Assembly: GCF_004634245.1 (NCBI RefSeq)
Contig: NZ_SJTF01000018.1
Coordinates: 1 to 64,000, forward strand
Length of the DNA stretch: 64,000 nucleotides
DNA from: Flavobacterium foetidum
GTDB taxonomy: Bacteria > Bacteroidota > Bacteroidia > Flavobacteriales > Flavobacteriaceae
Direction: 5' to 3'
Shown: positions 26,236-35,296 of the stretch, piece after piece
Numbering within the stretch: position 1 is the first letter of the stretch
How the letters are laid out: every line of letters begins with the position of its first letter
Notes under the pieces: model-generated
What the model saw: the letters and a program-made list of their open reading frames with translations, nothing else
The model's database searches: none
Told to the model about the DNA's origin: nothing
Translations under genes and position numbers: made by a program

Positions 26236-26275
26236 TTAATAGGCTAATTTCACCAAATATACACTTTAAAATAAT

Positions 26276-26307
26276 AAAAAAAGCTGTATTCAAAAAAATA
26301 CAGCTTT
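26276..26307 (-). terminator. Rho-independent terminator (minus strand)
   Basis: AAAGCTGTATT (26280–26290) pairs with AATACAGCTTT (26297–26307). The upstream A-run gives the U-run on the minus strand. It ends the symporter transcript. Confidence 0.8.
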
Positions 26308-26383
26308 CAAGTTTTATACATTCCCTAAAATAAGCACCTAACCAATTTTTTCGCCGATTAAATGTGCATTACTTGGGATATTT

Positions 26384-27643
26384 TTATTCATTATCGCTTT
26401 CCCATTGCCCTACAACAGAGGTCGCCAATGCATTTCCTAATACATTTGTAGCGCTCCTGAACATATCACAAAAGTGATCGATTGGCAGAATTAGCGCAAT
26501 ACCTTCAATCGGAATATCAAACATGCCGCAAGTTGCCGCAACAACCACCAAACTTGCTCGTGGAACCCCAGCAATTCCTTTACTTGTTAGCATCAGCACT
26601 AAAAGCATCACCATTTGTGTTCCTAAATCTAAATGCACGTTGTAAAATTGTGCTATAAAAATACTCGCAAAAGTCATATACATCATACTTCCGTCAAGGT
26701 TAAAAGAATAACCAAGCGGCAACATAAAAGAAACGATTTTATCTTTTACACCAAAACCTTCTAGTTCCTCAGTTAGTTTTGGAAAAACAGCTTCACTGCT
26801 CGTTGTTCCAAAAGCGATTGCCAAAGGCCCTGTAATGCGTTTTAACAATTCTGTCATTCTTCCTTTCAGGAAAATATAGCCTACAACAATTAAAATCAGC
26901 CAAAGCGTACTGATACCAATTAAGAACGATCCGAAAAACTTAAAGTAAGTAATAACCAATTCTTCTGCATCTCTTATCGCGAAAACTCCAGCAATGGCAC
27001 CAAAAACTCCAATTGGAGCAAAGTTCATGACATAGTTTACCATTTTTAAAACAATATGAGAAAGCCTGTCAAAAGCACCGATAATCGGCTTAACCGTATC
27101 TCCTAATGATGCTGCAGCCAATCCGAAAAAAATCGAAAAAACTACGATTTGCAGAATCTCGTTGGTTGCCATTGCCTCAACAATACTTTTAGGGACAATA
27201 TGCTCAACAAAGTTTTCAAAAGAAAGATTCTGTGTTTTTCCTGTAACCTCAGTAGCCGCAGCCATATCAACATGATCGAGCTTTAAGCCAACACCCGGTT
27301 CTAAAATATTCACATAGAACAAACCAATCAACAAAGAAATAAATGATGCTGTAAAAAACCATCCAATAGCTTTTCCTCCGATTCTTCCAACCGTTTTGAT
27401 GTCTCCTAATTTTGCAATTCCCACCACCAAAGTCGTAAAAACCAAAGGAGAAATAATCATTTGTACTAGACGAATAAAAACGGTTGCCAGCATTTTAATT
27501 TTAGTACTAAAAGACTGTGCTGCTTCAGGCGAAATTGTATTGTGCAGAATAATTCCGAGAATGGCTCCAAGAATCATTGCAATTATAATCTGCCCAGTTA
27601 ATCCTGAAAGAAAGGATTTTTTTTGATTTTCTTTTACTTGCAT
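26384..27643 (-). CDS. Dicarboxylate/amino-acid:cation symporter (DAACS family)
   Basis: A 419-residue inner-membrane importer of the glutamate/aspartate/C4-dicarboxylate family, driven by Na+ or H+. Signatures are AFGTTSSEAVFPKL (the serine-rich hairpin loop), SFNLDGSMMYM and GIAGVPRASLVV, with the last region carrying acidic ligands near PIDHFCDMFRSATNVLGN. Substrate choice between glutamate, aspartate and succinate-type acids is not readable. It follows aroC on the same strand at 51 bp, so the two could be co-transcribed, though they share no pathway. Confidence 0.94.
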   Translation of the reverse strand: MQVKENQKKSFLSGLTGQIIIAMILGAILGIILHNTISPEAAQSFSTKIKMLATVFIRLVQMIISPLVFTTLVVGIAKLGDIKTVGRIGGKAIGWFFTASFISLLIGLFYVNILEPGVGLKLDHVDMAAATEVTGKTQNLSFENFVEHIVPKSIVEAMATNEILQIVVFSIFFGLAAASLGDTVKPIIGAFDRLSHIVLKMVNYVMNFAPIGVFGAIAGVFAIRDAEELVITYFKFFGSFLIGISTLWLILIVVGYIFLKGRMTELLKRITGPLAIAFGTTSSEAVFPKLTEELEGFGVKDKIVSFMLPLGYSFNLDGSMMYMTFASIFIAQFYNVHLDLGTQMVMLLVLMLTSKGIAGVPRASLVVVAATCGMFDIPIEGIALILPIDHFCDMFRSATNVLGNALATSVVGQWESDNE

Positions 27644-27694
27644 TAATCTGATTTTTTGTTATTAAAACATAAGACCCTCACTGTCTTACTTTTA

Positions 27695-28753
27695 TTAATA
27701 TGTTTTGTTGATTAAATAAAAATCTGCCAAAACAATTGCTGCCATTGCTTCAACAATTGGCACTGCGCGAGGCACTACACACGGATCATGACGGCCTTTG
27801 CCCGTCATTGGCGTAATGTTACCTTTATTATCTAATGAATCTTGAGTCTGCATAATGGTCGCGACAGGCTTAAAAGCAACTCTGAAATAAATATCCATTC
27901 CGTTACTGATTCCACCCTGAATTCCGCCCGAAAGATTTGTTTTTGTAGTTCCGTCAGGATTGTACAAATCGTTGTGTTCGCTTCCTTTCATTTCAGAACC
28001 AGAGAAACCGCTTCCGTATTCAAACCCTTTTACCGCATTAATAGAAAGCATAGCTTTTCCTAATTCGGCATGAAGTTTATCAAAAACTGGCTCACCCAAA
28101 CCAATAGGAACATTCTGAATTACACAGGTCACAACACCTCCAACAGTATCTCCCTGTTTGCGGATGTCGCGAATATATTCTTCCATAACTGCTGCCGATT
28201 TCTCATCTGGACAACGTACAGGATTGCTTTCTATTTTTGAAAAATCCAATTCTTGATAAGGTGTTTCTAAATGAATTGGGCCAACAGAAGAAACATAGGC
28301 ATTAATCTTAATTTCTGGAAGCATCTGTTTGGCAATTGCACCCGCCACTACTCTGCTTGCTGTTTCTCGGGCAGAGCTTCTTCCGCCACCACGATAGTCA
28401 CGGAAACCATATTTCTGATCGTAAACATAATCAGCATGACTTGGTCTGTAATTGTCTTTTATATGCGAATAATCGTCTGATTTCTGATTGGTATTTGGAA
28501 TAATAAAACCAATCGGAGTGCCTGTTGTTTTTCCTTCAAAAATCCCAGACAAAAACTGAACTGCATCTGGTTCTTTTCTTTGGGTTACAATTGCCGACTG
28601 TCCCGGTTTTCTGCGAGCCATATCCAATTCAATTGCTTCAAAATCAAGCTGTATTCCCGGAGGACACCCATCGATAATACCTCCTAATGCTTCTCCGTGA
28701 GATTCTCCAAATGTAGTAACTTTATATAGTTTGCCGTAGCTGTTTCCTGCCAT
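27695..28753 (-). CDS. aroC: Chorismate synthase
   Basis: Last shikimate step: EPSP to chorismate with loss of phosphate, using reduced FMN. 352 residues, the usual length. Signatures: TFGESHG (9–15), [14 protein letters not shown] (near 102–115), [18 protein letters not shown], and the C-terminal [18 protein letters not shown]. It is cytoplasmic and has a near-perfect −7 element 16 bp before the start codon, suggesting a very short leader. Confidence 0.98.
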   Translation of the reverse strand: MAGNSYGKLYKVTTFGESHGEALGGIIDGCPPGIQLDFEAIELDMARRKPGQSAIVTQRKEPDAVQFLSGIFEGKTTGTPIGFIIPNTNQKSDDYSHIKDNYRPSHADYVYDQKYGFRDYRGGGRSSARETASRVVAGAIAKQMLPEIKINAYVSSVGPIHLETPYQELDFSKIESNPVRCPDEKSAAVMEEYIRDIRKQGDTVGGVVTCVIQNVPIGLGEPVFDKLHAELGKAMLSINAVKGFEYGSGFSGSEMKGSEHNDLYNPDGTTKTNLSGGIQGGISNGMDIYFRVAFKPVATIMQTQDSLDNKGNITPMTGKGRHDPCVVPRAVPIVEAMAAIVLADFYLINKTY

Positions 28754-28769
28754 TGTTATTAGTTTTGAG

Positions 28770-28777
28770 CAAATGTA
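28770..28777 (-). promoter_or_regulatory. Promoter −7 element before aroC
   Basis: TACATTTG on the minus strand, a perfect TAnnTTTG match, 16 bp from the ATG. Confidence 0.4.
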
Positions 28778-28896
28778 AGTTTTATGAATTAAATTAAAAA
28801 ATTTAAAACTGGTATTATTAACGAAACATTAAATGCACTAAAAATTACAATTTGGTAAAAATATCAGCTTTTTCATAACCTTTTGATAAAATAAAA

Positions 28897-29763
28897 ATGA
28901 GCAAACTTTATTTCATTTGTAAAACTTCAAATCAAGAAAAATTGAAAAAAAGAAATGTCGAGCTGGTCATTCTTTCTGATGTTCACTTGGGAACTTATGG
29001 AAGTCACGCAAAAGAACTAAACAACTATATTTCAAGCATTAAACCTAAAACTTTAGTTTTAAATGGCGATATAATTGATGCGTGGCAATTTAGAAAATCG
29101 TATTTCCCAAAATCGCATTTACGTGTTATACAGCGTATAATAGGCATGGCATCTAAAGGTACAAAAGTCTATTACATTACAGGAAATCACGACGAAATTC
29201 TCCGTAAATTCAGCGATATGAATATGGGTAATTTTGCATTGGTGGATAAATTAGTGTTGGAATTAGACGATAAAAAAGCATGGATTTTTCATGGAGATGT
29301 TTTTGATGCTTCTGTGCAGCATTCGAAATGGATTGCAAAACTAGGCGGATTAGGTTATGATTACCTGATTCTAATCAATCGTTTTGCTAACTGGTGTCTA
29401 GCAAAAATAGGACGCGAACCATATTCTTTTTCGAAAAAAATAAAGGCCAGCGTAAAAAAAGCGGTCAAATTTATTTCTGATTTTGAAACAACAGCAACAG
29501 ACCTGGCTATCGAAAAAAACTACGATTACGTAATCTGTGGCCATATACACGAACCTAAAATTATGACCAAAGAAAACAAGCACGGTTCAACTCTTTATCT
29601 AAATTCGGGAGATTGGGTAGAAAATCTTACTGCCCTTGAATATCACAAAAAGCGCTGGAAGTTATTCTCCTATAAGGCCAGTAATTTTATCGAAGAAGAC
29701 AACCTTTTTGAAATGGAAGATACCTTAACCTCTCAATTAATTTCTTCAATAATTTTAAAATAA
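28897..29763 (+). CDS. Metallophosphoesterase, LpxH-like
   Basis: 288 residues with the full set of calcineurin-like metal motifs: SDVHLG (near 28–33), NGDIIDAW (near 56–63), GNHDE (near 94–98), HGDVFD and CGHIHEPK. This arrangement resembles UDP-2,3-diacylglucosamine diphosphatases, which make lipid X in lipid A synthesis, and related Bacteroidota phosphoesterases. It lacks close lipid A neighbours here, so the substrate is tentative. No signal peptide, so cytoplasmic or membrane-peripheral. The first ~20 residues precede the conserved domain; the ATG at 28897 is the only good start. Confidence 0.85.
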   Translation: MSKLYFICKTSNQEKLKKRNVELVILSDVHLGTYGSHAKELNNYISSIKPKTLVLNGDIIDAWQFRKSYFPKSHLRVIQRIIGMASKGTKVYYITGNHDEILRKFSDMNMGNFALVDKLVLELDDKKAWIFHGDVFDASVQHSKWIAKLGGLGYDYLILINRFANWCLAKIGREPYSFSKKIKASVKKAVKFISDFETTATDLAIEKNYDYVICGHIHEPKIMTKENKHGSTLYLNSGDWVENLTALEYHKKRWKLFSYKASNFIEEDNLFEMEDTLTSQLISSIILK

Positions 29764-29862
29764 AGCATTTTAAAATCAGCATTTTACAGATTTTCCATAT
29801 AAAAATGTAAATTATATAACAATTTTCAAAAATATTATACGTTCTCTAGTGGACTCGAATAA

Positions 29863-29870
29863 TAATTTTG
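29863..29870 (+). promoter_or_regulatory. Promoter −7 element before the small outer-membrane protein
   Basis: TAATTTTG, a perfect TAnnTTTG match, 23 bp before the ATG. Confidence 0.45.
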
Positions 29871-29893
29871 ACAAAAATTAATTAACCATTTTT

Positions 29894-30391
29894 ATGAAAA
29901 AGATATTTTTATCAGCCATTATGCTTTTAGGTTTAGCTTTTACGGCTCAATCGCAAGAAATTTCAAAACACGCGCTAGGATTACGTTTAGGAGACAATAA
30001 CGGATTTGGTGGCGAAGTCTCATATCAGTTAGGGTTGAACCAAAAAAACAGACTTGAATTTGATTTAGGCTGGAGAAACAGCAGACATGTAGACGCTATC
30101 AAAGGTGTGGCTCTTTATCAATGGGTTTGGAACATCGACGGCGGTTTTAACTGGTACGCAGGTGTCGGTGGAGGTCTAGCCGCATGGAATCACGACTACT
30201 ATTACAACAATTACAGATATGACGATAGCGGAACTTATGTATTTGCTGCAGGAGATATTGGTATTGAATACAGATTCAAAGAAGTGCCAATTACATTATC
30301 ATTAGACGCCAGACCAGAAATCGGTTCAGGATATTATGATGATGACAATTTTGGATTTGACGTCGGTTTAGGAGTTAAATTCAGATTCTAA
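29894..30391 (+). CDS. Small outer-membrane beta-barrel protein, unknown function
   Basis: 165 residues. The signal peptide ends near AQSQ, followed by alternating strands with many Gly, Tyr and Asp (LGLRLGDNNGFGGEVSYQLG, LEFDLGWRN, YAGVGGGLAAWNHDY, DIGIEYRF). It ends in Phe (GVKFRF), as expected for outer-membrane barrels. It resembles the small eight-strand OmpW/OmpX-size class by length, but I cannot name a family. It has its own promoter element and terminator, so it is a single-gene unit. Confidence 0.85.
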   Translation: MKKIFLSAIMLLGLAFTAQSQEISKHALGLRLGDNNGFGGEVSYQLGLNQKNRLEFDLGWRNSRHVDAIKGVALYQWVWNIDGGFNWYAGVGGGLAAWNHDYYYNNYRYDDSGTYVFAAGDIGIEYRFKEVPITLSLDARPEIGSGYYDDDNFGFDVGLGVKFRF

Positions 30392-30420
30392 ATAAAAACT
30401 AAAAAATAATTGTAAGAAGA

Positions 30421-30452
30421 AACCTGTCGTGCTAAACGGCAGGTTTTTTTTA
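30421..30452 (+). terminator. Rho-independent terminator
   Basis: AACCTGTCGT (30421–30430) pairs with ACGGCAGGTT (30436–30445), with one G-U pair, and is followed by a T-run. It ends the small outer-membrane protein transcript. Confidence 0.85.
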
Positions 30453-30548
30453 TACCACCTTTCCGCTTTTTTAAAGCTTATAAAAAGAGGCTCAAACTAA
30501 ATCGAGCTTCCTTATTCTTTATTCTATATATTCTATTCTTTATTTTCC

Positions 30549-30971
30549 CTACTTAATAATGATCTCCTTCTTAGAATTTATTTTTACAACCGTATACGGA
30601 TAACTGATCATCTGCATGGTCATGGCATCTGGAGAAGGACTGTTTTCTTTTACTGTTATAATGATATTCTTGTCTGTTTCCTCTACATTGACAACTTCAA
30701 TACTGTAACCACTGGTATTTTTTTCGCCCATATTCAGAATAACGTAATTCGCGCTATTAGTATCGGTTTCTTTAACCTTGTCTGCCAGCAACGGATCATT
30801 TTCAAGCATTTTGATTTCGTTTGGTTCTGTCAGGATTTCAAAAAACTTAATATTGCCACCCCCGTTAGACTGTGTGGTCAAAACTTCGTAAAGAGGAGCT
30901 GTTCCCGATGTTTTCTTAACTCCACAGGAAAACAAGATAAAAACTGCTATAATCGAAACTACTTTTTTCAT
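30549..30971 (-). CDS. PrcB-family lipoprotein
   Basis: 140 residues from the ATG at 30969–30971. The longer frame overlaps bshA and adds 40 residues without a signal peptide. It has a lipoprotein signal with Cys16 in LFSC. The C-terminal half matches the PrcB_C pattern: GEKNTSGYSIEVVNV, a strand pair, then SYPYTVVKI. PrcB was described as a subunit of an oral-treponeme protease complex, but most family members are uncharacterised. It lies 16 bp after bshA and is probably co-transcribed with it; a functional link is not evident. Confidence 0.82.
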   Translation of the reverse strand: MKKVVSIIAVFILFSCGVKKTSGTAPLYEVLTTQSNGGGNIKFFEILTEPNEIKMLENDPLLADKVKETDTNSANYVILNMGEKNTSGYSIEVVNVEETDKNIIITVKENSPSPDAMTMQMISYPYTVVKINSKKEIIIK

Positions 30972-30987
30972 TACCCTATTTTTAAAT

Positions 30988-32133
30988 TTAATGTTTCTCC
31001 AACTTATAATCGTCAACTGCCTTCTGGTACAATGCCTCGTATTTAGGCAGAATATTGTGTATATCAAATTTTTTGGCCACTTCAAGCGCATTTGCCTTAA
31101 ACTGACTTAAAATTTTATCGTCTTTCAGGATTTTGATTGCGTTAGCAGCCATCTCTTCTACATTTCCTACATTACTTAAGTAACCCGAAAAACCATCGAA
31201 ATTCACTTCTGGAAGACCGCCCGAATTACTTGAAATCACCGGAACTCCGCAAGCCATCGCTTCTAAGGCCGCAAGTCCGAAGCTTTCTGTTTCCGATGGA
31301 AGCAAAAACAAATCTGTCATACACAAGATCTTATCGATTTCGTGGCTGTTTCCAAAGAAAATCACTTTATCCAGAATACCGAGTTCCTGACATAAAATCT
31401 CTGCCTTTTCTTTTTCAGGACCGTCTCCCACCATCATAAGTTTTGCCGGTATCTCTTTCTGCACATTATAAAAAATCTTAATAATATCTGGAATGCGTTT
31501 TACTTTCCTGAAATTACTAATATGCGTAATGATACGCTCCTCTGGTTTCGCCATTACATAACGATGACAAGGCGCCTGCGGGTCTTTTTTGGGTTTATCA
31601 AGCTCAATAAAATTCGGAATAACTTTGATTTTGTTTTTAATCTTAAACAATTTTAAAGTGTCATCTTTCAAGCTTTGCGAAACCGATGTCACGTAATCCG
31701 ATTTGTTAATGCTGAAAGTCACTGCTGGCTTATAAAAAGGGTGATTTCCCACAAGCGTAATATCTGTACCGTGAAGTGTTGTAATCATCGGTAGATTTAT
31801 TCCTTCATTTTTAAGCATTTGTTTCGCCATATAACCTGCATAAGCATGCGGAATAGCATAATGCACGTGCAGAAGCTCAATTTTATATAATTTCACCATG
31901 TCGACAAGCTTACTGGACAAAGCCAGTTCGTACGGCTGATAATGAAATAATGGATATTCCGGCACATTAACTTCGTGATAATGCACATTCGGATTCAAAA
32001 GTGCCAACCTTACCGGTTGACTGTACGTTATAAAGTGTATTTCGTGTCCTCTTCTGGCTAATTCTAAACCTAATTCTGTAGCTACAACGCCACTTCCGCC
32101 AAAAGTAGGATAACAAACAATTGCTATTTTCAT
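30988..32133 (-). CDS. bshA: N-acetyl-alpha-D-glucosaminyl L-malate synthase
   Basis: First step of bacillithiol synthesis: UDP-GlcNAc plus L-malate gives GlcNAc-malate. 381-residue GT4-family glycosyltransferase. N-terminal CYPTFGGSGVVATELG (7–22) is characteristic of BshA; HYAIPHAYAG, LHGTDITLVG and the nucleotide-sugar motif ESFGLAALEAMACGVPVI follow. The BshB deacetylase and BshC are not in the window. Bacillithiol is the low-molecular-weight thiol of several Bacteroidota, so presence is expected. Next gene on the strand is the PrcB lipoprotein at 16 bp. Confidence 0.95.
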   Translation of the reverse strand: MKIAIVCYPTFGGSGVVATELGLELARRGHEIHFITYSQPVRLALLNPNVHYHEVNVPEYPLFHYQPYELALSSKLVDMVKLYKIELLHVHYAIPHAYAGYMAKQMLKNEGINLPMITTLHGTDITLVGNHPFYKPAVTFSINKSDYVTSVSQSLKDDTLKLFKIKNKIKVIPNFIELDKPKKDPQAPCHRYVMAKPEERIITHISNFRKVKRIPDIIKIFYNVQKEIPAKLMMVGDGPEKEKAEILCQELGILDKVIFFGNSHEIDKILCMTDLFLLPSETESFGLAALEAMACGVPVISSNSGGLPEVNFDGFSGYLSNVGNVEEMAANAIKILKDDKILSQFKANALEVAKKFDIHNILPKYEALYQKAVDDYKLEKH

Positions 32134-32346
32134 GTATTAAATTTAATGCTACGAAAATACTCAAAAATAGCGTTTAATCGAACATTTAGATTGTTACATT
32201 TTTGCGAAATGTTTTAAGGGTGTATTTTGTTTCAGGGGTTGATTTGTTTCAGGTTCCAGGTTTCAGGTTTTAGGTTGCATAGGGCTGAAATTCTCTCATT
32301 GGGCTATAAAAGATGTTTTATTTCCAGAAAAAAGCAACCATCAACG
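32134..32346. other. Intergenic region with a caggtt-rich simple repeat
   Basis: About 213 bp between bshA and the next leftward gene. 32228–32277 holds imperfect direct repeats of caggtt/taggtt. CGAAAATA at 32152–32159 reads as TATTTTCG on the minus strand, one mismatch from a −7 element, and may belong to bshA. Confidence 0.5.
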
Positions 32347-32775
32347 TTATTCGAAAATCAGTTTGTAAAAATTAGGGATTTTAGATGCATTTTCATTTTT
32401 CCAGCTTTTATAAACAAAGTGTTCAATTTTATCTAAGTCATTGGAGTCAACTGCGATTTTAGTCTTTTCAATAAAAGCTAATAAAGCGGTATAACCAATA
32501 ATTGTCGGATTAGCATCTAAAATCGGAGCTTCTAACTTTTTTATGGTGATGGTCCAAAAATCAAAACTATTTGAAAGTGCAAATTCTAAGCCTTTAAGCA
32601 ATCCTGCCTTCCTCGTTTTCATTCCCTCAGAATTGTTGTCGTGACCGTTGATCAAATAGTTATCGACAATTACATTTTTCAGATTGTTTCTCTGAATATC
32701 CAGTTCTAGCGTAGCAAAATGCAATCTACCCTCTTTCACCTTCATCCAGCGAAAACCTAAATTCTCGTTTACCAT
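32347..32775 (-). CDS. Conserved-looking small protein of unknown function
   Basis: 142 residues, no signal peptide or membrane helix. The N-terminal half contains short beta stretches (GRLHFATLELDIQRN, KNVIVDNYLIN), the C-terminal half helices. I recognise no motif. It starts 7 bp after the stop of the upstream three-helix membrane protein and is very probably translated from the same transcript, so the two products may act together. Confidence 0.7.
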   Translation of the reverse strand: MVNENLGFRWMKVKEGRLHFATLELDIQRNNLKNVIVDNYLINGHDNNSEGMKTRKAGLLKGLEFALSNSFDFWTITIKKLEAPILDANPTIIGYTALLAFIEKTKIAVDSNDLDKIEHFVYKSWKNENASKIPNFYKLIFE

Positions 32776-32782
32776 CTAAAAT

Positions 32783-33433
32783 TTAATTAAAAAACTGAGC
32801 CACAATAATCAAGATCAGCTGAAAAGCTAATAAAAGCCAGAAAAACAAAAATGATGGTTCGATAGTCTCAGAAATAAACCTATTCAGCTTAAAAGAAATA
32901 ATTTCAGATAATTTTAAATCTTTATTACTGAAATCAATATCATCCAATTTAATTTTGGCGAAAAAATAACCAATTATCCTCTTCTTAATCATAGAGGTTT
33001 CTTTGTCATTTTTGTTTGCTTCCAAAAGCTTCAGTCGCAGGATGGTTGAGTTCGAAATAGAATTTGTTAAATTATGCGAAGCGGTCAGTTTATCAACCAG
33101 CATCACCACCTTGTCTTCAATATATTTGCCCATTTTATTTTCCCAAACCTGATGAATCATGGTCTGAATGGCTACTTTATTGGCAATCATAAAATAACCC
33201 GCCGCAAACGCCGGAGCGCCTGCAAAAAGAAGAAAACCGCAGATATTGTTCAGAAATAAATCTACAGTAAGCGCATATGCACTTCCGTGCCCGCCTCCTG
33301 CCATGCCGATGTGTTGAAACAAAATGATTAAAAAGCAAATCAACGTAAAAAATCCTCCAATCAATATGATAGTAAACCATTTTAAAGATGTCTTTGCTGT
33401 AATTCTGGCAGCGATTTTAATTTCTTCTTTCAT
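32783..33433 (-). CDS. Membrane protein of unknown function (three helices)
   Basis: 216 residues. Two hydrophobic segments near the N-terminus (about 18–42 and 58–82) and one at the extreme C-terminus (about 192–214). Between them is a charged, helical cytoplasmic or periplasmic domain of about 100 residues with no recognised motif. It is the first gene of a two-gene leftward unit with the 142-residue protein. No homologous family is recalled. Confidence 0.75.
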   Translation of the reverse strand: MKEEIKIAARITAKTSLKWFTIILIGGFFTLICFLIILFQHIGMAGGGHGSAYALTVDLFLNNICGFLLFAGAPAFAAGYFMIANKVAIQTMIHQVWENKMGKYIEDKVVMLVDKLTASHNLTNSISNSTILRLKLLEANKNDKETSMIKKRIIGYFFAKIKLDDIDFSNKDLKLSEIISFKLNRFISETIEPSFLFFWLLLAFQLILIIVAQFFN

Positions 33434-33849
33434 AAATACTTTAAATTTATAACTATTTTCTTAATAACTCGTGGGTAAATATAGGTAAAAATATATTCTG
33501 AGGATATTCAAAAAGGACATAAAAAAGAAAAAAATGCTGTCACTTCTAAAAGTTTTGGTTGTGGATTTTGTTTGATTGAGCTTTTTTCTCCTAAAGTTTA
33601 TAAATTTGACCATACTGCTTTTTCAAAACCGTAAAAATTTGTTGCTTTTGTAGTTGACAACAATGAATTCGTGTCATAAAAGAAATCAAAAAAGTTGCGA
33701 AATTTTTCCTAATCTGTCTGAAACAAAAATTAGGACAACGCAAATCCGCTAAAATCCGCATAATCTGCGAGAAACAAAAATTATGATAAAACCAAAAAAG
33801 GCACAAAACTAAGTTTCATGCCTTTATCTTCATATTATATAAATTTTTC
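33434..33849. other. Intergenic region, mostly featureless
   Basis: About 416 bp. Contains the terminator at 33794–33825. 33728–33782 shows imperfect short repeats of the type aatccgc/aatctgcg. No gene with support. Confidence 0.5.
33794..33825 (-). terminator. Rho-independent terminator (minus strand)
   Basis: AAAGGCACAAAAC (33797–33809) pairs with GTTTCATGCCTTT (33813–33825), 13 pairs including two G-U pairs on the minus strand, followed by the U-run from 33799–33794. It ends the leftward block that begins with the amidase or MCE gene. Confidence 0.8.
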
Positions 33850-34332
33850 TTAGAAAAATCTGCTATGCCAACTATCAGCAGCCGGAACTTCCCACGCCTC
33901 ATTAAACTCTTCGACATTGGTAACCAAATTATTAAATACAATCGTATTTCCAGTTACAGCCTTATCTTTCACCATTTTCTTGAAATCAATTAATGGTTTG
34001 TGTGCAATATGTTCTCCAAGTTTGAATGTCACATTCATTTTATCCAACAAATCTACGTCGTACTTTTTCTCCAGACCTTGAATAAATTCAACCGAACTGT
34101 CAATAGAGCAACCTGTGGCCGCTTGTACTTCCTGATTTACAGCTAGTATAATAAATCTATTATACTTCAATAAATACGAAGCCTCTAAACTGGTTCCGTG
34201 AGCAGCCCACTCTTCTACAAAAGCTTTCAAATCGGTTTCGATTTCAGAAATTTCCTCCTCAGAAAATTTTCTGTTCGACTGGTAAATCCAAACTCTGGAT
34301 TCGCCTGGTAAATTTTCAAAAGGTATATACAT
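33850..34332 (-). CDS. Conserved Bacteroidota protein of unknown function (often mislabelled ABC ATPase)
   Basis: 160 residues with no signal peptide. It begins MYIPFENLPGESRVWIYQS, and has a small mixed alpha/beta look (IETDLKAFVEEWAAHGTSLEAS, RFIILAVNQE). It has no Walker A motif, so the ABC-transporter label sometimes given to this family has no support in sequence. It follows the Fe-S genes on the same strand (96 bp) and ends in a strong terminator, so it is likely the last gene of that block. Function unknown. Confidence 0.75.
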   Translation of the reverse strand: MYIPFENLPGESRVWIYQSNRKFSEEEISEIETDLKAFVEEWAAHGTSLEASYLLKYNRFIILAVNQEVQAATGCSIDSSVEFIQGLEKKYDVDLLDKMNVTFKLGEHIAHKPLIDFKKMVKDKAVTGNTIVFNNLVTNVEEFNEAWEVPAADSWHSRFF

Positions 34333-34374
34333 TTTAATTTTTTGTTTATTTTGTTTCAGGTTTCAAGTTAAAAC

Positions 34375-34406
34375 CTTTGTCACTTTGCTCCTTTGTCACT
34401 TTGCTC
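34375..34406. repeat. 16-bp perfect tandem duplication
   Basis: CTTTGTCACTTTGCTC occurs at 34375–34390 and 34391–34406, between the 160-residue protein gene and the CCG-domain gene. Possibly recent slippage. Confidence 0.8.
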
Positions 34407-34428
34407 CTTGGTTGCTTTGAACCTCAGA

Positions 34429-35220
34429 TTAAAGATCTTGTGCATTAGCAATGAGCTCTGCAACGTCCATTACTTTTATCTCTCCTTCTTTGTGTGCATG
34501 TTTGATACCGTCTGTCAGCATGGTATTGCAAAATGGGCATCCTGCTGCTATAATATCCGGTTTTACGTCAAGTGCATCTTCTGTACGCAATACGTTTACT
34601 TCCTTGTTTCCTGGCTCTGCATCTTTAAACATCTGCGCGCCTCCTGCACCACAGCATAAACCGTTTGCCTTAGAACGCTTCATTTCGACCAATTCTACGT
34701 CTAATTTTTCAATCAAATCTCGAGGTGCTTCGTAAACTTTATTCGCTCTTCCTAAGTAACAAGGATCATGAAAAGTGATTTTCTTGCCCTTAAACTGGCC
34801 GCCTTCAACAGTCACTCGGCCCTCATCGATTAAAGATTTCAAAAACTGCGTATGGTGAATTACTTCATAATTCCCCCCTAACTCAGGATATTCATTCTTT
34901 AATGTATTAAAACAATGCGGACAAGCTGTAACTATTTTTTTAGCTTCATAGGCATTTAAAACCTCAATATTCATCATAGCCTGCATCTGAAACAAAAATT
35001 CGTTTCCAGCTCTTTTGGCAGGGTCTCCGGTACAGCTTTCTTCTGTTCCCAAAACTGCAAAAGAAACTTCTGCACGATTCAAAATACGTACAAAGGCTTT
35101 CGTAATTTTCTTAGCTCTATCGTCAAAACTCCCGGCGCAGCCCACCCAGAACAAAACTTCTGGTTGTTTACCCTGAGCCAGCATTTCTGCCATTGTAGGC
35201 ACTACTAAACTTTCTGACAT
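34429..35220 (-). CDS. CCG-domain (Fe-S)-binding oxidoreductase subunit
   Basis: 263 residues with two cysteine-rich CCG domains like those of HdrB, GlcF and LldE: CPHCFNTLKNEYPELGG with HDPCYLGR (first), and GLCCGAGGAQM followed by GCPFCNTML (second). No signal peptide, so cytoplasmic. In HdrB-type proteins CCG domains bind a non-cubane Fe-S cluster acting in thiol/disulfide or quinone-linked redox. It lies 76 bp after the membrane Fe-S protein gene and is presumably its catalytic partner. The electron donor or substrate is not identifiable here. Confidence 0.9.
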   Translation of the reverse strand: MSESLVVPTMAEMLAQGKQPEVLFWVGCAGSFDDRAKKITKAFVRILNRAEVSFAVLGTEESCTGDPAKRAGNEFLFQMQAMMNIEVLNAYEAKKIVTACPHCFNTLKNEYPELGGNYEVIHHTQFLKSLIDEGRVTVEGGQFKGKKITFHDPCYLGRANKVYEAPRDLIEKLDVELVEMKRSKANGLCCGAGGAQMFKDAEPGNKEVNVLRTEDALDVKPDIIAAGCPFCNTMLTDGIKHAHKEGEIKVMDVAELIANAQDL

Positions 35221-35296
35221 TTCTCTCTCTTTTGTTTAAAGTTCAAAGTTCCGTTTGTGAAAATTGAATTTTGCTGTTATTTTTTCAGAATTAAAT

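Noticed and set aside
33850-34332. ABC transporter ATPase
   Set aside because: No Walker A, signature or Walker B motif; the label sometimes used for this family is not supported.
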